Shown here piece by piece: positions 1 through 7,057 of a stretch of DNA of 64,000 bases. Each line of letters starts with the position of its first letter. Within the stretch, counting starts at the first letter, position 1. The DNA is from CAMYOC01 sp963704875 (GTDB lineage: Bacteria; Pseudomonadota; Gammaproteobacteria; Steroidobacterales; XN24), in the NCBI GenBank assembly GCA_963704875.1, contig CAVPIA010000003.1, positions 62,001-126,000 of the forward strand, in the 5' to 3' direction. Under the pieces are notes generated by a model. That model was not told the origin of the DNA, did no database searches, and saw only the letters and a list, made by a program, of their open reading frames with translations. The position numbers and the translations under genes were made by a program.

Positions 1-1058
1 TGCACATCTACCGTTGCGCCCAGGCTCTCGAGTTCCTGAATCACATCCACGACCCGCGTGTTGCGCAGGTCCGGGCAATCTTCCTTGAACGTCAGCCCCA
101 GCATCAGGATCCGGCTGCCCGAGACATGAATCCGGCGTCTGAGCATCAGTCGGGAGACCTGCTCCGCAACATAAAGCCCCATGTTGTCGTTGATTCGCCG
201 CCCGGCAAGGATCATCTCCGGGTTGTAGCCGATCTCCTGACTCTTGTGGGTCAGATAATACGGATCCACACCAATGCAATGCCCGCCCACAAGCCCCGGC
301 CGGAACGGCAGGAAATTCCACTTGGTCCCCGCGGCGACCAGCACTTCTTCGGTGTCGATGCCCAGCCGGTTAAAGATCAGTGCCAGTTCGTTGATCAGCG
401 CGATATTGACGTCCCGTTGGGTATTCTCGATCACCTTGGCAGCCTCGGCCACGCGGATCGATGAGGCCTTGTGCGTGCCGGCTCTGATGATGGTCGCATA
501 TAGCGCATCGACCAGGTCCGCGGCCTCCGGCGTCGAACCGGAGGTGACCTTGACAATAGTTTCCAGACGGTGCTCTTTGTCACCGGGGTTGATCCGCTCC
601 GGGCTGTAGCCGGCAAAGAAGTCCTGGTTGAATACCAGCCCCGACACCTCCTCGAGGATCGGCACACAGACCTCTTCAGTCGCGCCCGGGTAGACGGTCG
701 ACTCGTAGATCACGATATCGCCCTTTCCCAGGACCTTGCCAACAGTGCGGCTGGCAGACTCCAGAGGACTCAGATCCGGCCGCTTTGCGCTATCGATCGG
801 CGTAGGTACGGTGACCACGAACACGTTACAGCTCTTCAGATCTTCAAGCTCAGCGGTGTACTCCAGTTTCACCGCCGCGGCGAGCTCCTCCGGCGAGGTT
901 TCCAGCGTGTGATCGGTCCCCGCGCGCAGCTCTTCGATGCGCGCGTTATTGATATCAAAACCGACAGTCGGCAGCGTGCGGCCGAAACTGGCGGCCAGCG
1001 GCAGGCCTACATAGCCCAGCCCGATGACGCCGATCCGGGCCTGGTCGAGGTGCAACAT
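1..1058 (-). CDS. tviB: UDP-N-acetylhexosamine 6-dehydrogenase (TviB/VipA-type), 3' end cut by window
   Basis: NAD-dependent nucleotide-sugar dehydrogenase that oxidises C6 of a UDP-HexNAc to the uronic acid, a step in making surface polysaccharide or O-antigen precursors. The first 352 codons are present and the gene runs off the left edge; family members are about 420-430 aa. The N-terminal Rossmann motif GVIGLGYVGLPLA is at residues 10-22, and the catalytic Cys is Cys261 in GGHCIGVDPYY. The wording around VGFDIN and the PERINPGD segment resembles TviB/WbpO more than UDP-glucose dehydrogenase (Ugd), but substrate specificity is inferred. The ATG at 1058 has an AAAGGA ribosome site 9 bases upstream. 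Further glycan genes probably lie to the left; none is in the window. Confidence 0.85.
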   Translation of the reverse strand, partial: MLHLDQARIGVIGLGYVGLPLAASFGRTLPTVGFDINNARIEELRAGTDHTLETSPEELAAAVKLEYTAELEDLKSCNVFVVTVPTPIDSAKRPDLSPLESASRTVGKVLGKGDIVIYESTVYPGATEEVCVPILEEVSGLVFNQDFFAGYSPERINPGDKEHRLETIVKVTSGSTPEAADLVDALYATIIRAGTHKASSIRVAEAAKVIENTQRDVNIALINELALIFNRLGIDTEEVLVAAGTKWNFLPFRPGLVGGHCIGVDPYYLTHKSQEIGYNPEMILAGRRINDNMGLYVAEQVSRLMLRRRIHVSGSRILMLGLTFKEDCPDLRNTRVVDVIQELESLGATVDV

Positions 1059-1233
1059 GAATCTCTGTCCTTTTGCGGAAAACTGGAAGGGCCTGCCGCA
1101 GACCGGCTGGTGCCGGCCCGAATGCTCGGCAAAATCCAATTTTAGGGGATTTCCGTGGGCCACTCCATGACGTAGTTCGCACAGTCGCCTCAATGCCGTT
1201 TTTCCCGGGTCGGGCGCTGACGGCGAAATCGTC

Positions 1234-1261
1234 GTGACCTGGCAACGCCATCTGCTAGTAT
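1234..1261 (+). promoter_or_regulatory. Candidate sigma70 promoter for the Mrp operon
   Basis: GTGACC at 1234-1239 and TAGTAT at 1256-1261, separated by 16 bases, lie about 60 bases before mrpE. The -35 box matches the consensus at only 4 of 6 positions. The -10 box overlaps the first copy of a 15-bp tandem repeat. Confidence 0.3.
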
Positions 1262-1286
1262 TGCGGCTCGCAGTATTGCGGTTCGG
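1257..1286. repeat. Tandem 15-bp direct repeat upstream of mrpE
   Basis: Two adjacent 15-bp units, AGTATTGCGGCTCGC and AGTATTGCGGTTCGG, differ at two positions. They lie in the 263-bp gap between the sugar dehydrogenase and mrpE, over and just after the candidate -10 box. They could be an operator with two half-sites or a chance duplication. I see nothing else in the gap. Confidence 0.6.
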
Positions 1287-1321
1287 GCCGAACACGAAGA
1301 ACGAGGGGGTATAGCCGACCC

Positions 1322-1798
1322 GTGAGCCACCATCTGAGTCTTGCCGCGATCCTGATGGCCGTCTGGCTGCTGTTCTCCGGCCACCTGGACCCCTTGTTCC
1401 TGAGCCTTGGCACGATCTCGGTAGTGTGTGCCGTATACATCGGTTATCGCATGGAGGTGGTCGACCAGGAAGGTCACCCGGTGCGAATCACCACCCGCGC
1501 CTTCGCGTTCTTTCCCTGGCTGTTCTGGGAAGTCATCAAGTCGAATATTGACGTGGCCCGGGTCATCCTGTCGCCGACCCTGTCGCTGCAGCCGCAGACC
1601 TTCACTGTGACCGCGGACCAGAAAACTGCGGTCGGCCGCGTGATCTACGCGAACTCCATCACGCTGACACCCGGCACGATCACGATCGATGTGAATGGCA
1701 AAAAGTTCGATGTTCATGCGCTGACACGATTGTCCGCCGACGGGGTCAAGAGCGGCGACATGAATCGCCTGGTATGCCGGATGGAGGGTTCCCGCTGA
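1322..1798 (+). CDS. mrpE: Na+/H+ antiporter subunit E (MrpE/MnhE)
   Basis: Small membrane subunit of the multisubunit Mrp cation/proton antiporter, 158 aa, the usual length. The N-terminal hydrophobic hairpin (residues 5-40) is followed by WLFWEVIKSNIDVARVIL and a soluble C-terminal part with the typical NSITLTPGTITID signature. It starts at GTG 1322, with a GAGGGGG ribosome site about 11 bases upstream. It is the first gene of the operon and its stop overlaps the mrpF ATG (TGATG). MrpE is needed for assembly of the complex in Bacillus; the same role is inferred here. Confidence 0.9.
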   Translation: MSHHLSLAAILMAVWLLFSGHLDPLFLSLGTISVVCAVYIGYRMEVVDQEGHPVRITTRAFAFFPWLFWEVIKSNIDVARVILSPTLSLQPQTFTVTADQKTAVGRVIYANSITLTPGTITIDVNGKKFDVHALTRLSADGVKSGDMNRLVCRMEGSR

Positions 1799-2073
1799 TG
1801 TTCACCGCCGCCGCCGTGGCCGTGCTGATCACGATGGCACTGGCCATTACCCGCGCGATCCTCGGACCGACGGTCTACGACCGTATCGTCGCGGTAAACA
1901 TGTTTGGCACCAAGACCGTGCTTATTATCGCGGTGATCGCGTTTCTCACCGGGCGTTATGACCTGCTGGATATCGCCCTGGTCTACGCCTTGATCAACTT
2001 TATCGGCATTGTCGCAGTGCTCAAGTTCTTCGAGTACGGCGAGTTCAGCCGTGGCGGCAGGGGACGTCCCTGA
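1798..2073 (+). CDS. mrpF: Na+/H+ antiporter subunit F (MrpF/MnhF)
   Basis: Three-helix membrane subunit of the Mrp complex, 91 aa from the ATG at 1798, which overlaps the mrpE stop codon. An ATG 24 bases upstream is in frame but lies inside mrpE and would add a non-family N-terminus, so it was not used. The conserved segment RAILGPTVYDRIVAVN follows the first helix. The stop codon shares a base with the mrpG start, so translation is probably coupled. Confidence 0.9.
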   Translation: MFTAAAVAVLITMALAITRAILGPTVYDRIVAVNMFGTKTVLIIAVIAFLTGRYDLLDIALVYALINFIGIVAVLKFFEYGEFSRGGRGRP

Positions 2074-2402
2074 TGGAAGGCGCGCTGGATGTCCTGAGCT
2101 GGATCCTGATCGTGATCGGCAGCATTTTCGGGCTCATCGGCGGACTTGGCATCGTGCGTCTGCCCACATTCTTCACCAGAATCCATGCGGCCGGGATGAC
2201 AGAAACCATGTGCGCCCCACCCATTGTGCTGGCGATGATGCTCCAGGCCGGCTGGGGGCTGGTCACGTTCAAGCTCGCCGCCATCCTGATGTTCCTGTTT
2301 CTTACCAGCCCGACAGCGTCGCATGCGCTGGCCAAGGCCGCGCTGCATGGTGGCATCGATCCACGCGCCACCGAGGACCCACCAGAGGAGGACGAGGGGT
2401 GA
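2073..2402 (+). CDS. mrpG: Na+/H+ antiporter subunit G (MrpG/MnhG)
   Basis: Subunit G of the Mrp antiporter, 109 aa with three predicted membrane helices. The family signature GIVRLPTFFTRIHAAGMTET is at about residues 25-44. An acidic tail (PPEEDEG) ends the protein. The stop TGA overlaps the GTG start of the next gene (GTGA), continuing the coupled arrangement of the operon. Confidence 0.9.
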   Translation: MEGALDVLSWILIVIGSIFGLIGGLGIVRLPTFFTRIHAAGMTETMCAPPIVLAMMLQAGWGLVTFKLAAILMFLFLTSPTASHALAKAALHGGIDPRATEDPPEEDEG

Positions 2403-3016
2403 TAGAACCCATCATCGATATCCTTCTGCTGGCCTTCATGATCGTGATTGCGCTGGCGATCGTGCGCATGCGTGATCTGTTTGGTGTCGCAATGCTGTTC
2501 AGTCTGTTCAGCCTGCTGTCGGCCGGCGTCTTTACTGTGATGGACGCGGCCGATGTCGCGTTTACCGAAGCTGCAGTCGGCGCCGGGGTGTCCACTATCC
2601 TGATGCTGGCGACGCTTACCCGGACCGCACGCAGGGAAAAGAAGCAGCGTGGCGGACCGCCCATCGTGCCGTTGACAGTCGTGTTCATTACCGGCGCATT
2701 GCTGGTGTTCGGCACCAGTGATCTGCCGCGTCTGGGTGATCCGGACGCGCCGATTCACCGGCATGTCGCGGATCGATATCTGCAGCGTTCGGCCGAGGAA
2801 ATCGGCATCCCGAATGTGGTGACGTCGGTGCTCGCCAGTTATCGCGGCTACGACACCCTCGGAGAAACGGCCGTGGTATTTACCGCAGGGATTTCCGTAG
2901 TCGCCCTGCTCGGTCTGCGCCGCCGCCGCCCGCGCGTCACTGAGCCGAGCTCTGTTGAGGACAACAAGGATGCGGTTGCGGGGGATTCCACGGACCAGCG
3001 CGGGGGGTCCGGCTGA
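2399..3016 (+). CDS. DUF4040/MbhD-MbhE-like antiporter subunit (stand-alone equivalent of the MrpA C-terminus)
   Basis: A 205-aa membrane protein starting at GTG 2399 inside the mrpG stop. The first half (three helices; motif FGVAMLFSLFSLLSAGVFTVMD without break) matches the DUF4040/MbhD family. The second half, with a GYDTLGETAVVF segment near residues 150-161, matches MbhE and the end of MrpA. In canonical Mrp both modules are fused behind the large NuoL-like domain of MrpA; here they form a separate polypeptide with no NuoL domain. It ends in an acidic soluble tail. It probably contributes the same helices to the complex as in MrpA. Confidence 0.85.
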   Translation: MIEPIIDILLLAFMIVIALAIVRMRDLFGVAMLFSLFSLLSAGVFTVMDAADVAFTEAAVGAGVSTILMLATLTRTARREKKQRGGPPIVPLTVVFITGALLVFGTSDLPRLGDPDAPIHRHVADRYLQRSAEEIGIPNVVTSVLASYRGYDTLGETAVVFTAGISVVALLGLRRRRPRVTEPSSVEDNKDAVAGDSTDQRGGSG

Positions 3017-3438
3017 TGCTGCATCACACCGTTTTGCGGGTCATTTCCAAGCTACTGATCCCGGTGATCATGCTGTTTGCGCTGTATGTGCAGTTCCACG
3101 GCGATTACAGCCCCGGCGGCGGCTTCCAGGCCGGCGTCATATTTGCCGCAGCGATCATCCTCTATGCACTGCTGTTTGGTCTCGACAACACGCTGGATGT
3201 GATGCCGCCGACCACGCTGATGCGGACCGCTGCACTGGGTGTGCTGATCTATGCCGGCGTCGGTGTCGACACGATGCTGGTCGGCGGTAATTTCCTCGAC
3301 TATAACCAGCTCGCGGAGCGCGCGACCACGGGGCAACACCTTGGCATCTTCCTGGTCGAACTGGGCGTCGGCATCACCGTCGCTTCCGTCATGCTGTTGC
3401 TGTATTACGCCTTTGCAGGTCGAGGCCTGGCTGAATGA
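3016..3438 (+). CDS. mrpB: Na+/H+ antiporter subunit B (MrpB/MnhB)
   Basis: Subunit B of the Mrp complex, 140 aa with four predicted helices. The family hallmark YSPGGGFQAGVI is at about residues 36-47 and the C-terminal helix contains LVELGVGITVASVM. Its ATG overlaps the stop of the DUF4040 gene, and its 3' end overlaps mrpC by 4 bases (ATGA). Confidence 0.92.
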   Translation: MLHHTVLRVISKLLIPVIMLFALYVQFHGDYSPGGGFQAGVIFAAAIILYALLFGLDNTLDVMPPTTLMRTAALGVLIYAGVGVDTMLVGGNFLDYNQLAERATTGQHLGIFLVELGVGITVASVMLLLYYAFAGRGLAE

Positions 3439-3788
3439 GGTTCCTGCAACTCTACAACTATGAGATCGCGATCCTGCTGTCGATGATCGGGTTCTACGTG
3501 CTTGTGTCGCGTGGCAACCTGGTAAAGAAAGTGGCGGGATTGTCCATGTTCCAGACCTCGGTCTTCATCCTCTATATCAGCATGGGTGTGGTCCAGGGCG
3601 GGACCGTACCGATACTGGTAGGCGGGACTCAGATCTATTCGAACCCGCTGCCGCACGTTTTGATCCTCACCGCAATTGTTGTCGGTGTCGCCACTACCGC
3701 AGTCGCCCTGGCGCTGATTATCCGGATCAAGGAGGCCTACGGCACGGTCGAGGAAGATGAGATTCACGAGCAGGACCGTTCGTTTTGA
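3435..3788 (+). CDS. mrpC: Na+/H+ antiporter subunit C (MrpC/MnhC, NuoK-like)
   Basis: NuoK-like three-helix subunit, 117 aa. The motif PLPHVLILTAIVVGVATTAV near residues 72-91 is diagnostic for MrpC/NuoK and carries the helix used in ion translocation. It overlaps mrpB by 4 bases and the next gene's TTG start by 4 bases. Confidence 0.92.
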   Translation: MRFLQLYNYEIAILLSMIGFYVLVSRGNLVKKVAGLSMFQTSVFILYISMGVVQGGTVPILVGGTQIYSNPLPHVLILTAIVVGVATTAVALALIIRIKEAYGTVEEDEIHEQDRSF

Positions 3789-5290
3789 TCCCTGCTGAAC
3801 TGACACGGCAACTACCGGCGTTGCTGGTGGTCATCCCGCTGATCGCAGCGCCCGTTTGTCTGCTGCTGAGGCGGCCCACCCTCGTTTGGCTACTGGCTAC
3901 TGCAGTCTGCTGGGTCAGCCTGGCCGTTGCCTGGTCGCTGCTGCAGCTGGTGTTGGCCGAAGGCCCGCTCAGCTATGCAATGGGCGGTTGGGCACCCCCC
4001 TGGGGCATCGAGTACCGGATCGACGCTGCCAATGCCTATCTCGCGCTGATCGTGACCGGGATCGCCTCAGTCGTACTGCCTTACGCAAGGCGCAGCGTCG
4101 AGCGAGAGATCCCCAACAGCAAGATCACTTACTTTTACATCCTGTTGCTGTTGTGTTTCACCGGCCTGCTTGGCATGACGGTGACCGGCGACGCATTCAA
4201 CCTGTTCGTGTTTCTGGAGATATCGTCACTGTCGACCTATGCCCTGATCAGCCTGGGCAAGGACCGTCGCGCGTTGACCGCAGCGTTCCAGTATCTGGTG
4301 ATGGGGACCATCGGTGGCACATTCGTGCTGATCGGTATCGGCTTTCTGTATGTCATCACCGGCACGCTCAATATGGCGGATCTCGCCGGGCGTCTGCCTG
4401 AGGTCTCGCAATCACGGACATTGCATACCGCCTTTGCCTTCCTGTCGGTGGGCATCGGTCTCAAGCTGGCGATGTTCCCGCTGCACCTGTGGTTGCCGAA
4501 TGCGTACGCCTACGCGCCCAGCGCAGCGACTGCATTCATTGCTGCGACCTCGACCAAGGTCGCTGTCTACGCGCTGTTGCGGTTCGTGTTCTCGGTATTC
4601 GGCACCAGTATCGCGTTTGAAGAATTGCCGTTTGACCAGATCGCAGGCGTGCTCGGCGCACTGGCTGTCCTTAGCGCGAGCGCAGTGGCGATTTTCCAGC
4701 AGAATATCCGGCGCATGCTGGCCTATTCCAGCGTAGCCCAGATCGGCTATATCCTGCTGGGCCTGAGCCTGGGTACCGTCGCCGGGCTGCAGGCAAGCCT
4801 GTTGCACGTGTTCAATCACGCGCTGATGAAAGGCGCGCTGTTCATGGCGATGGGCTGTTTTGCCTACCACCTCGGTTCAGTTCATCTGGCAGATCTGCGT
4901 GGCATCGCGCGACGCATGCCGTGGACGTTTGCGGCCTTCACCGCCAGCGGCCTGAGCCTGATCGGTGTTCCGCTGACCGTGGGCTTTGTCAGCAAATGGT
5001 ATCTGGTCGTGGCGATGCTGGATCAGGGTCTTTGGCCGCTCGCAATACTGGTGCTTGTCGGTTCACTGCTCGCATTGATCTATATCTGGAAGGTGATCGA
5101 AGCCGGCTGGTTCGGCCAACCCACACCGCGGGCAAACGACATTCGCGAAGCGCCACTGTCGATGCTGGTCACCACCTGGGTTCTGGTCAGCGCCAACATC
5201 TATTTCGGCATCAACACCGACCTTACCGTCGGTGTTGCCGGCAAGGCCGCGGAAGCACTGATGGGTTCCATCCCGGGCAGCATGCCATGA
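3785..5290 (+). CDS. mrpD: Na+/H+ antiporter subunit D, paralogue 1 (NuoL/M/N-like)
   Basis: Antiporter-like proton-translocating subunit, 501 aa, about 14 helices, normal MrpD length. Key charged residues are present: Glu145 in FVFLEISS (helix 5), Lys227 in GIGLKLAMFPLH (helix 7), a His/Lys pair in HVFNHALMKGALFMAMG (helix 8) and the Lys of GFVSKWYL (helix 12). The start is TTG 3785, overlapping the mrpC stop; no ATG fits near it. This is the copy closest to canonical MrpD and directly follows mrpC, as in ordinary Mrp operons. Confidence 0.9.
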   Translation: MIPAELTRQLPALLVVIPLIAAPVCLLLRRPTLVWLLATAVCWVSLAVAWSLLQLVLAEGPLSYAMGGWAPPWGIEYRIDAANAYLALIVTGIASVVLPYARRSVEREIPNSKITYFYILLLLCFTGLLGMTVTGDAFNLFVFLEISSLSTYALISLGKDRRALTAAFQYLVMGTIGGTFVLIGIGFLYVITGTLNMADLAGRLPEVSQSRTLHTAFAFLSVGIGLKLAMFPLHLWLPNAYAYAPSAATAFIAATSTKVAVYALLRFVFSVFGTSIAFEELPFDQIAGVLGALAVLSASAVAIFQQNIRRMLAYSSVAQIGYILLGLSLGTVAGLQASLLHVFNHALMKGALFMAMGCFAYHLGSVHLADLRGIARRMPWTFAAFTASGLSLIGVPLTVGFVSKWYLVVAMLDQGLWPLAILVLVGSLLALIYIWKVIEAGWFGQPTPRANDIREAPLSMLVTTWVLVSANIYFGINTDLTVGVAGKAAEALMGSIPGSMP

Positions 5291-6756
5291 ATGCTCAGCA
5301 AGCGATGTTGCTGGCCATTGGCCTGCCCTGGCTGGGCGCGCTGATTATCCTGTTGCTGGACCGCTGGCCCAACCTCCGCGAGGCGGTGACGCTGGTGACC
5401 GCCGGCGCGGTAGTGGCCTGCGTCCTGAGTCTGCTGCCGGTGGCGATGGCCGGTGCGAGCGGCGCAATAACGCTGCTGGAGCTGATGCCTGGTCTTACCC
5501 TCTCGCTGGCGTTGGAGCCACTGGGCATGATCTTCGCGCTGGTTGCCAGTGTACTGTGGCTGGCCACCTCGGTTTACGCCATCGGTTACATGCGTGGCCA
5601 TCATGAGCAGCATCAAACCCGGTTTTACGCCTGTTTTGCGATCGCGATCTCCAGCGCATTGGGGGTCGCTTTTGCCGACAACATGCTGACCTTGTTTGTC
5701 GCCTACGAGATCCTGAGTCTTTCAACCTACCCGCTGGTGACCCACGCCGGCACGGAGCAGGCGCGCCGGGCCGGCCGCCTGTATCTCGGTATCCTGATGG
5801 GAACCTCCATCGGCTTTCAGTTGCTGGCGATCCTGTGGACCTGGCAATTGGCGGGCACGCTGGACTTCACCGACGGCGGCATCATTGCCGAGCATCTGCA
5901 GGGACCGCTTGTTTCGGTGTTACTCGCCCTGTATGTGTTCGGCATCGGCAAGGCGGCGGTGATGCCGTTCCACCGCTGGCTGCCGGCGGCGATGGTGGCG
6001 CCGACGCCGGTCAGCGCGTTGTTGCACGCGGTGGCCGTGGTTAAATCGGGCGTATTCGCCATTCTCAAGGTCTGCGTCTACATATTTGGTCTGGATTTCC
6101 TGGACGGCACCGGTGCGGCCGACTGGCTGCTATATTTCGCCGGCGCGACGATCCTGCTTGGCTCACTGGTGGCCATGCGCAAGGACAATCTGAAAGCCAG
6201 GCTGGCCTACTCCACCATCAGTCAACTGTCCTATATCGTGGCCGGCGCGCTGCTGGCCAGCAGCCTGGCGGTGACCGGCGCGGCAATGCATATCGCGATG
6301 CACGCGTTTGGCAAGATCACACTGTTCTTCTGCGCCGGCGCGATCCTGGTGGCGGCCCACAAGACGGAAATCAGCGATATGGGCGGTCTTGGCAGATCGA
6401 TGCCGATCACCATGGGCGCGTTCCTGATCGGCAGTCTCACCATTATTGGCCTGCCGCCGACAGGCGGAACCTGGAGCAAGTTTTATCTCGCCCTGGGGTC
6501 GCTGCAGGCGGGGCAAACCTGGATGCTCGCGGTGTTGATGATCAGTTCGGTCCTGAGTATCGCTTATCTGTTGCCGATACCCGTTCGAGCGTTTTTTTCC
6601 AAACCCGCCGCCGATGCACCGGCGGGGATCAACGAAGCGCCCTGGCCTTGTCTGATGGCGATCGGGTTCACCGCGACGGGTTGTATCGCGCTGTTCTTCT
6701 GGCCGGACCTGTTGTTCGAGCTGGCGCGCCGGATTGCGCCTGCCCCGGGACAATGA
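5287..6756 (+). CDS. Na+/H+ antiporter subunit D, paralogue 2 (NuoL/M/N-like)
   Basis: Second antiporter-like subunit, 489 aa, starting at ATG 5287 inside the previous gene's end (ATGA overlap). The same functional residues are present: Glu141 in FVAYEILSLS, Lys222 in GIGKAAVMPFHRWLP, His and Lys in HIAMHAFGKITLFF and Lys in GGTWSKFYL. It is clearly diverged from paralogue 1, for example GIGKAAVMPFH against GLKLAMFPLH, so it is not a recent duplicate. Such proteins are annotated MrpD or NuoM-like. It may take the place of the missing NuoL-like domain of MrpA; that is inference. Confidence 0.88.
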   Translation: MNAQQAMLLAIGLPWLGALIILLLDRWPNLREAVTLVTAGAVVACVLSLLPVAMAGASGAITLLELMPGLTLSLALEPLGMIFALVASVLWLATSVYAIGYMRGHHEQHQTRFYACFAIAISSALGVAFADNMLTLFVAYEILSLSTYPLVTHAGTEQARRAGRLYLGILMGTSIGFQLLAILWTWQLAGTLDFTDGGIIAEHLQGPLVSVLLALYVFGIGKAAVMPFHRWLPAAMVAPTPVSALLHAVAVVKSGVFAILKVCVYIFGLDFLDGTGAADWLLYFAGATILLGSLVAMRKDNLKARLAYSTISQLSYIVAGALLASSLAVTGAAMHIAMHAFGKITLFFCAGAILVAAHKTEISDMGGLGRSMPITMGAFLIGSLTIIGLPPTGGTWSKFYLALGSLQAGQTWMLAVLMISSVLSIAYLLPIPVRAFFSKPAADAPAGINEAPWPCLMAIGFTATGCIALFFWPDLLFELARRIAPAPGQ

Positions 6757-6781
6757 CGGCAGTGAGCGCCAAAGGAAGCAG

Positions 6782-7057
6782 ATGAGCAAACCTGACAACG
6801 ACAAGGGGTTCTTTGACCGGCCCGAAAACGTCACCCGGCTGTGGCGCGGTTTTGTCGCCGCCTGCGTGTTCGTGGCCGCACTGGACCTGCTGGGCCTGCT
6901 CGAGTTCCTGTACCACCGCCACAGCAGCTTCTTTGTCGAGGGCATGCCAGGCTTTTATGCGGCCTGGGGCTTTATCGGGATCAGCCTGTTGATCGTGCTG
7001 GCCAAGGCGCTGAGAAAACTGTTGATGCGACCGGAGGACTACTATGACGGCGATTGA
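6782..7057 (+). CDS. Small two-helix membrane protein of the Mrp operon, function unknown
   Basis: A 91-aa protein between two antiporter subunit genes. The ATG at 6782 is chosen because AGGAAG stands 5 bases upstream; a start 48 bases earlier would lack one. It has two hydrophobic segments (about residues 20-42 and 57-78), a His/Tyr-rich connector (LYHRHSS) and an acidic C-terminus ending DYYDGD. It overlaps the next gene by 14 bases. I do not recognise the family. Its position suggests an accessory subunit or assembly factor specific to this operon type. Confidence 0.75.
   Translation: MSKPDNDKGFFDRPENVTRLWRGFVAACVFVAALDLLGLLEFLYHRHSSFFVEGMPGFYAAWGFIGISLLIVLAKALRKLLMRPEDYYDGD

Noticed and set aside
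2045..2764. 239-codon minus-strand frame across mrpG and the DUF4040 gene
   Set aside because: Both plus-strand genes have family motifs and coupled starts; the antisense frame is Gln/His-rich without domain.
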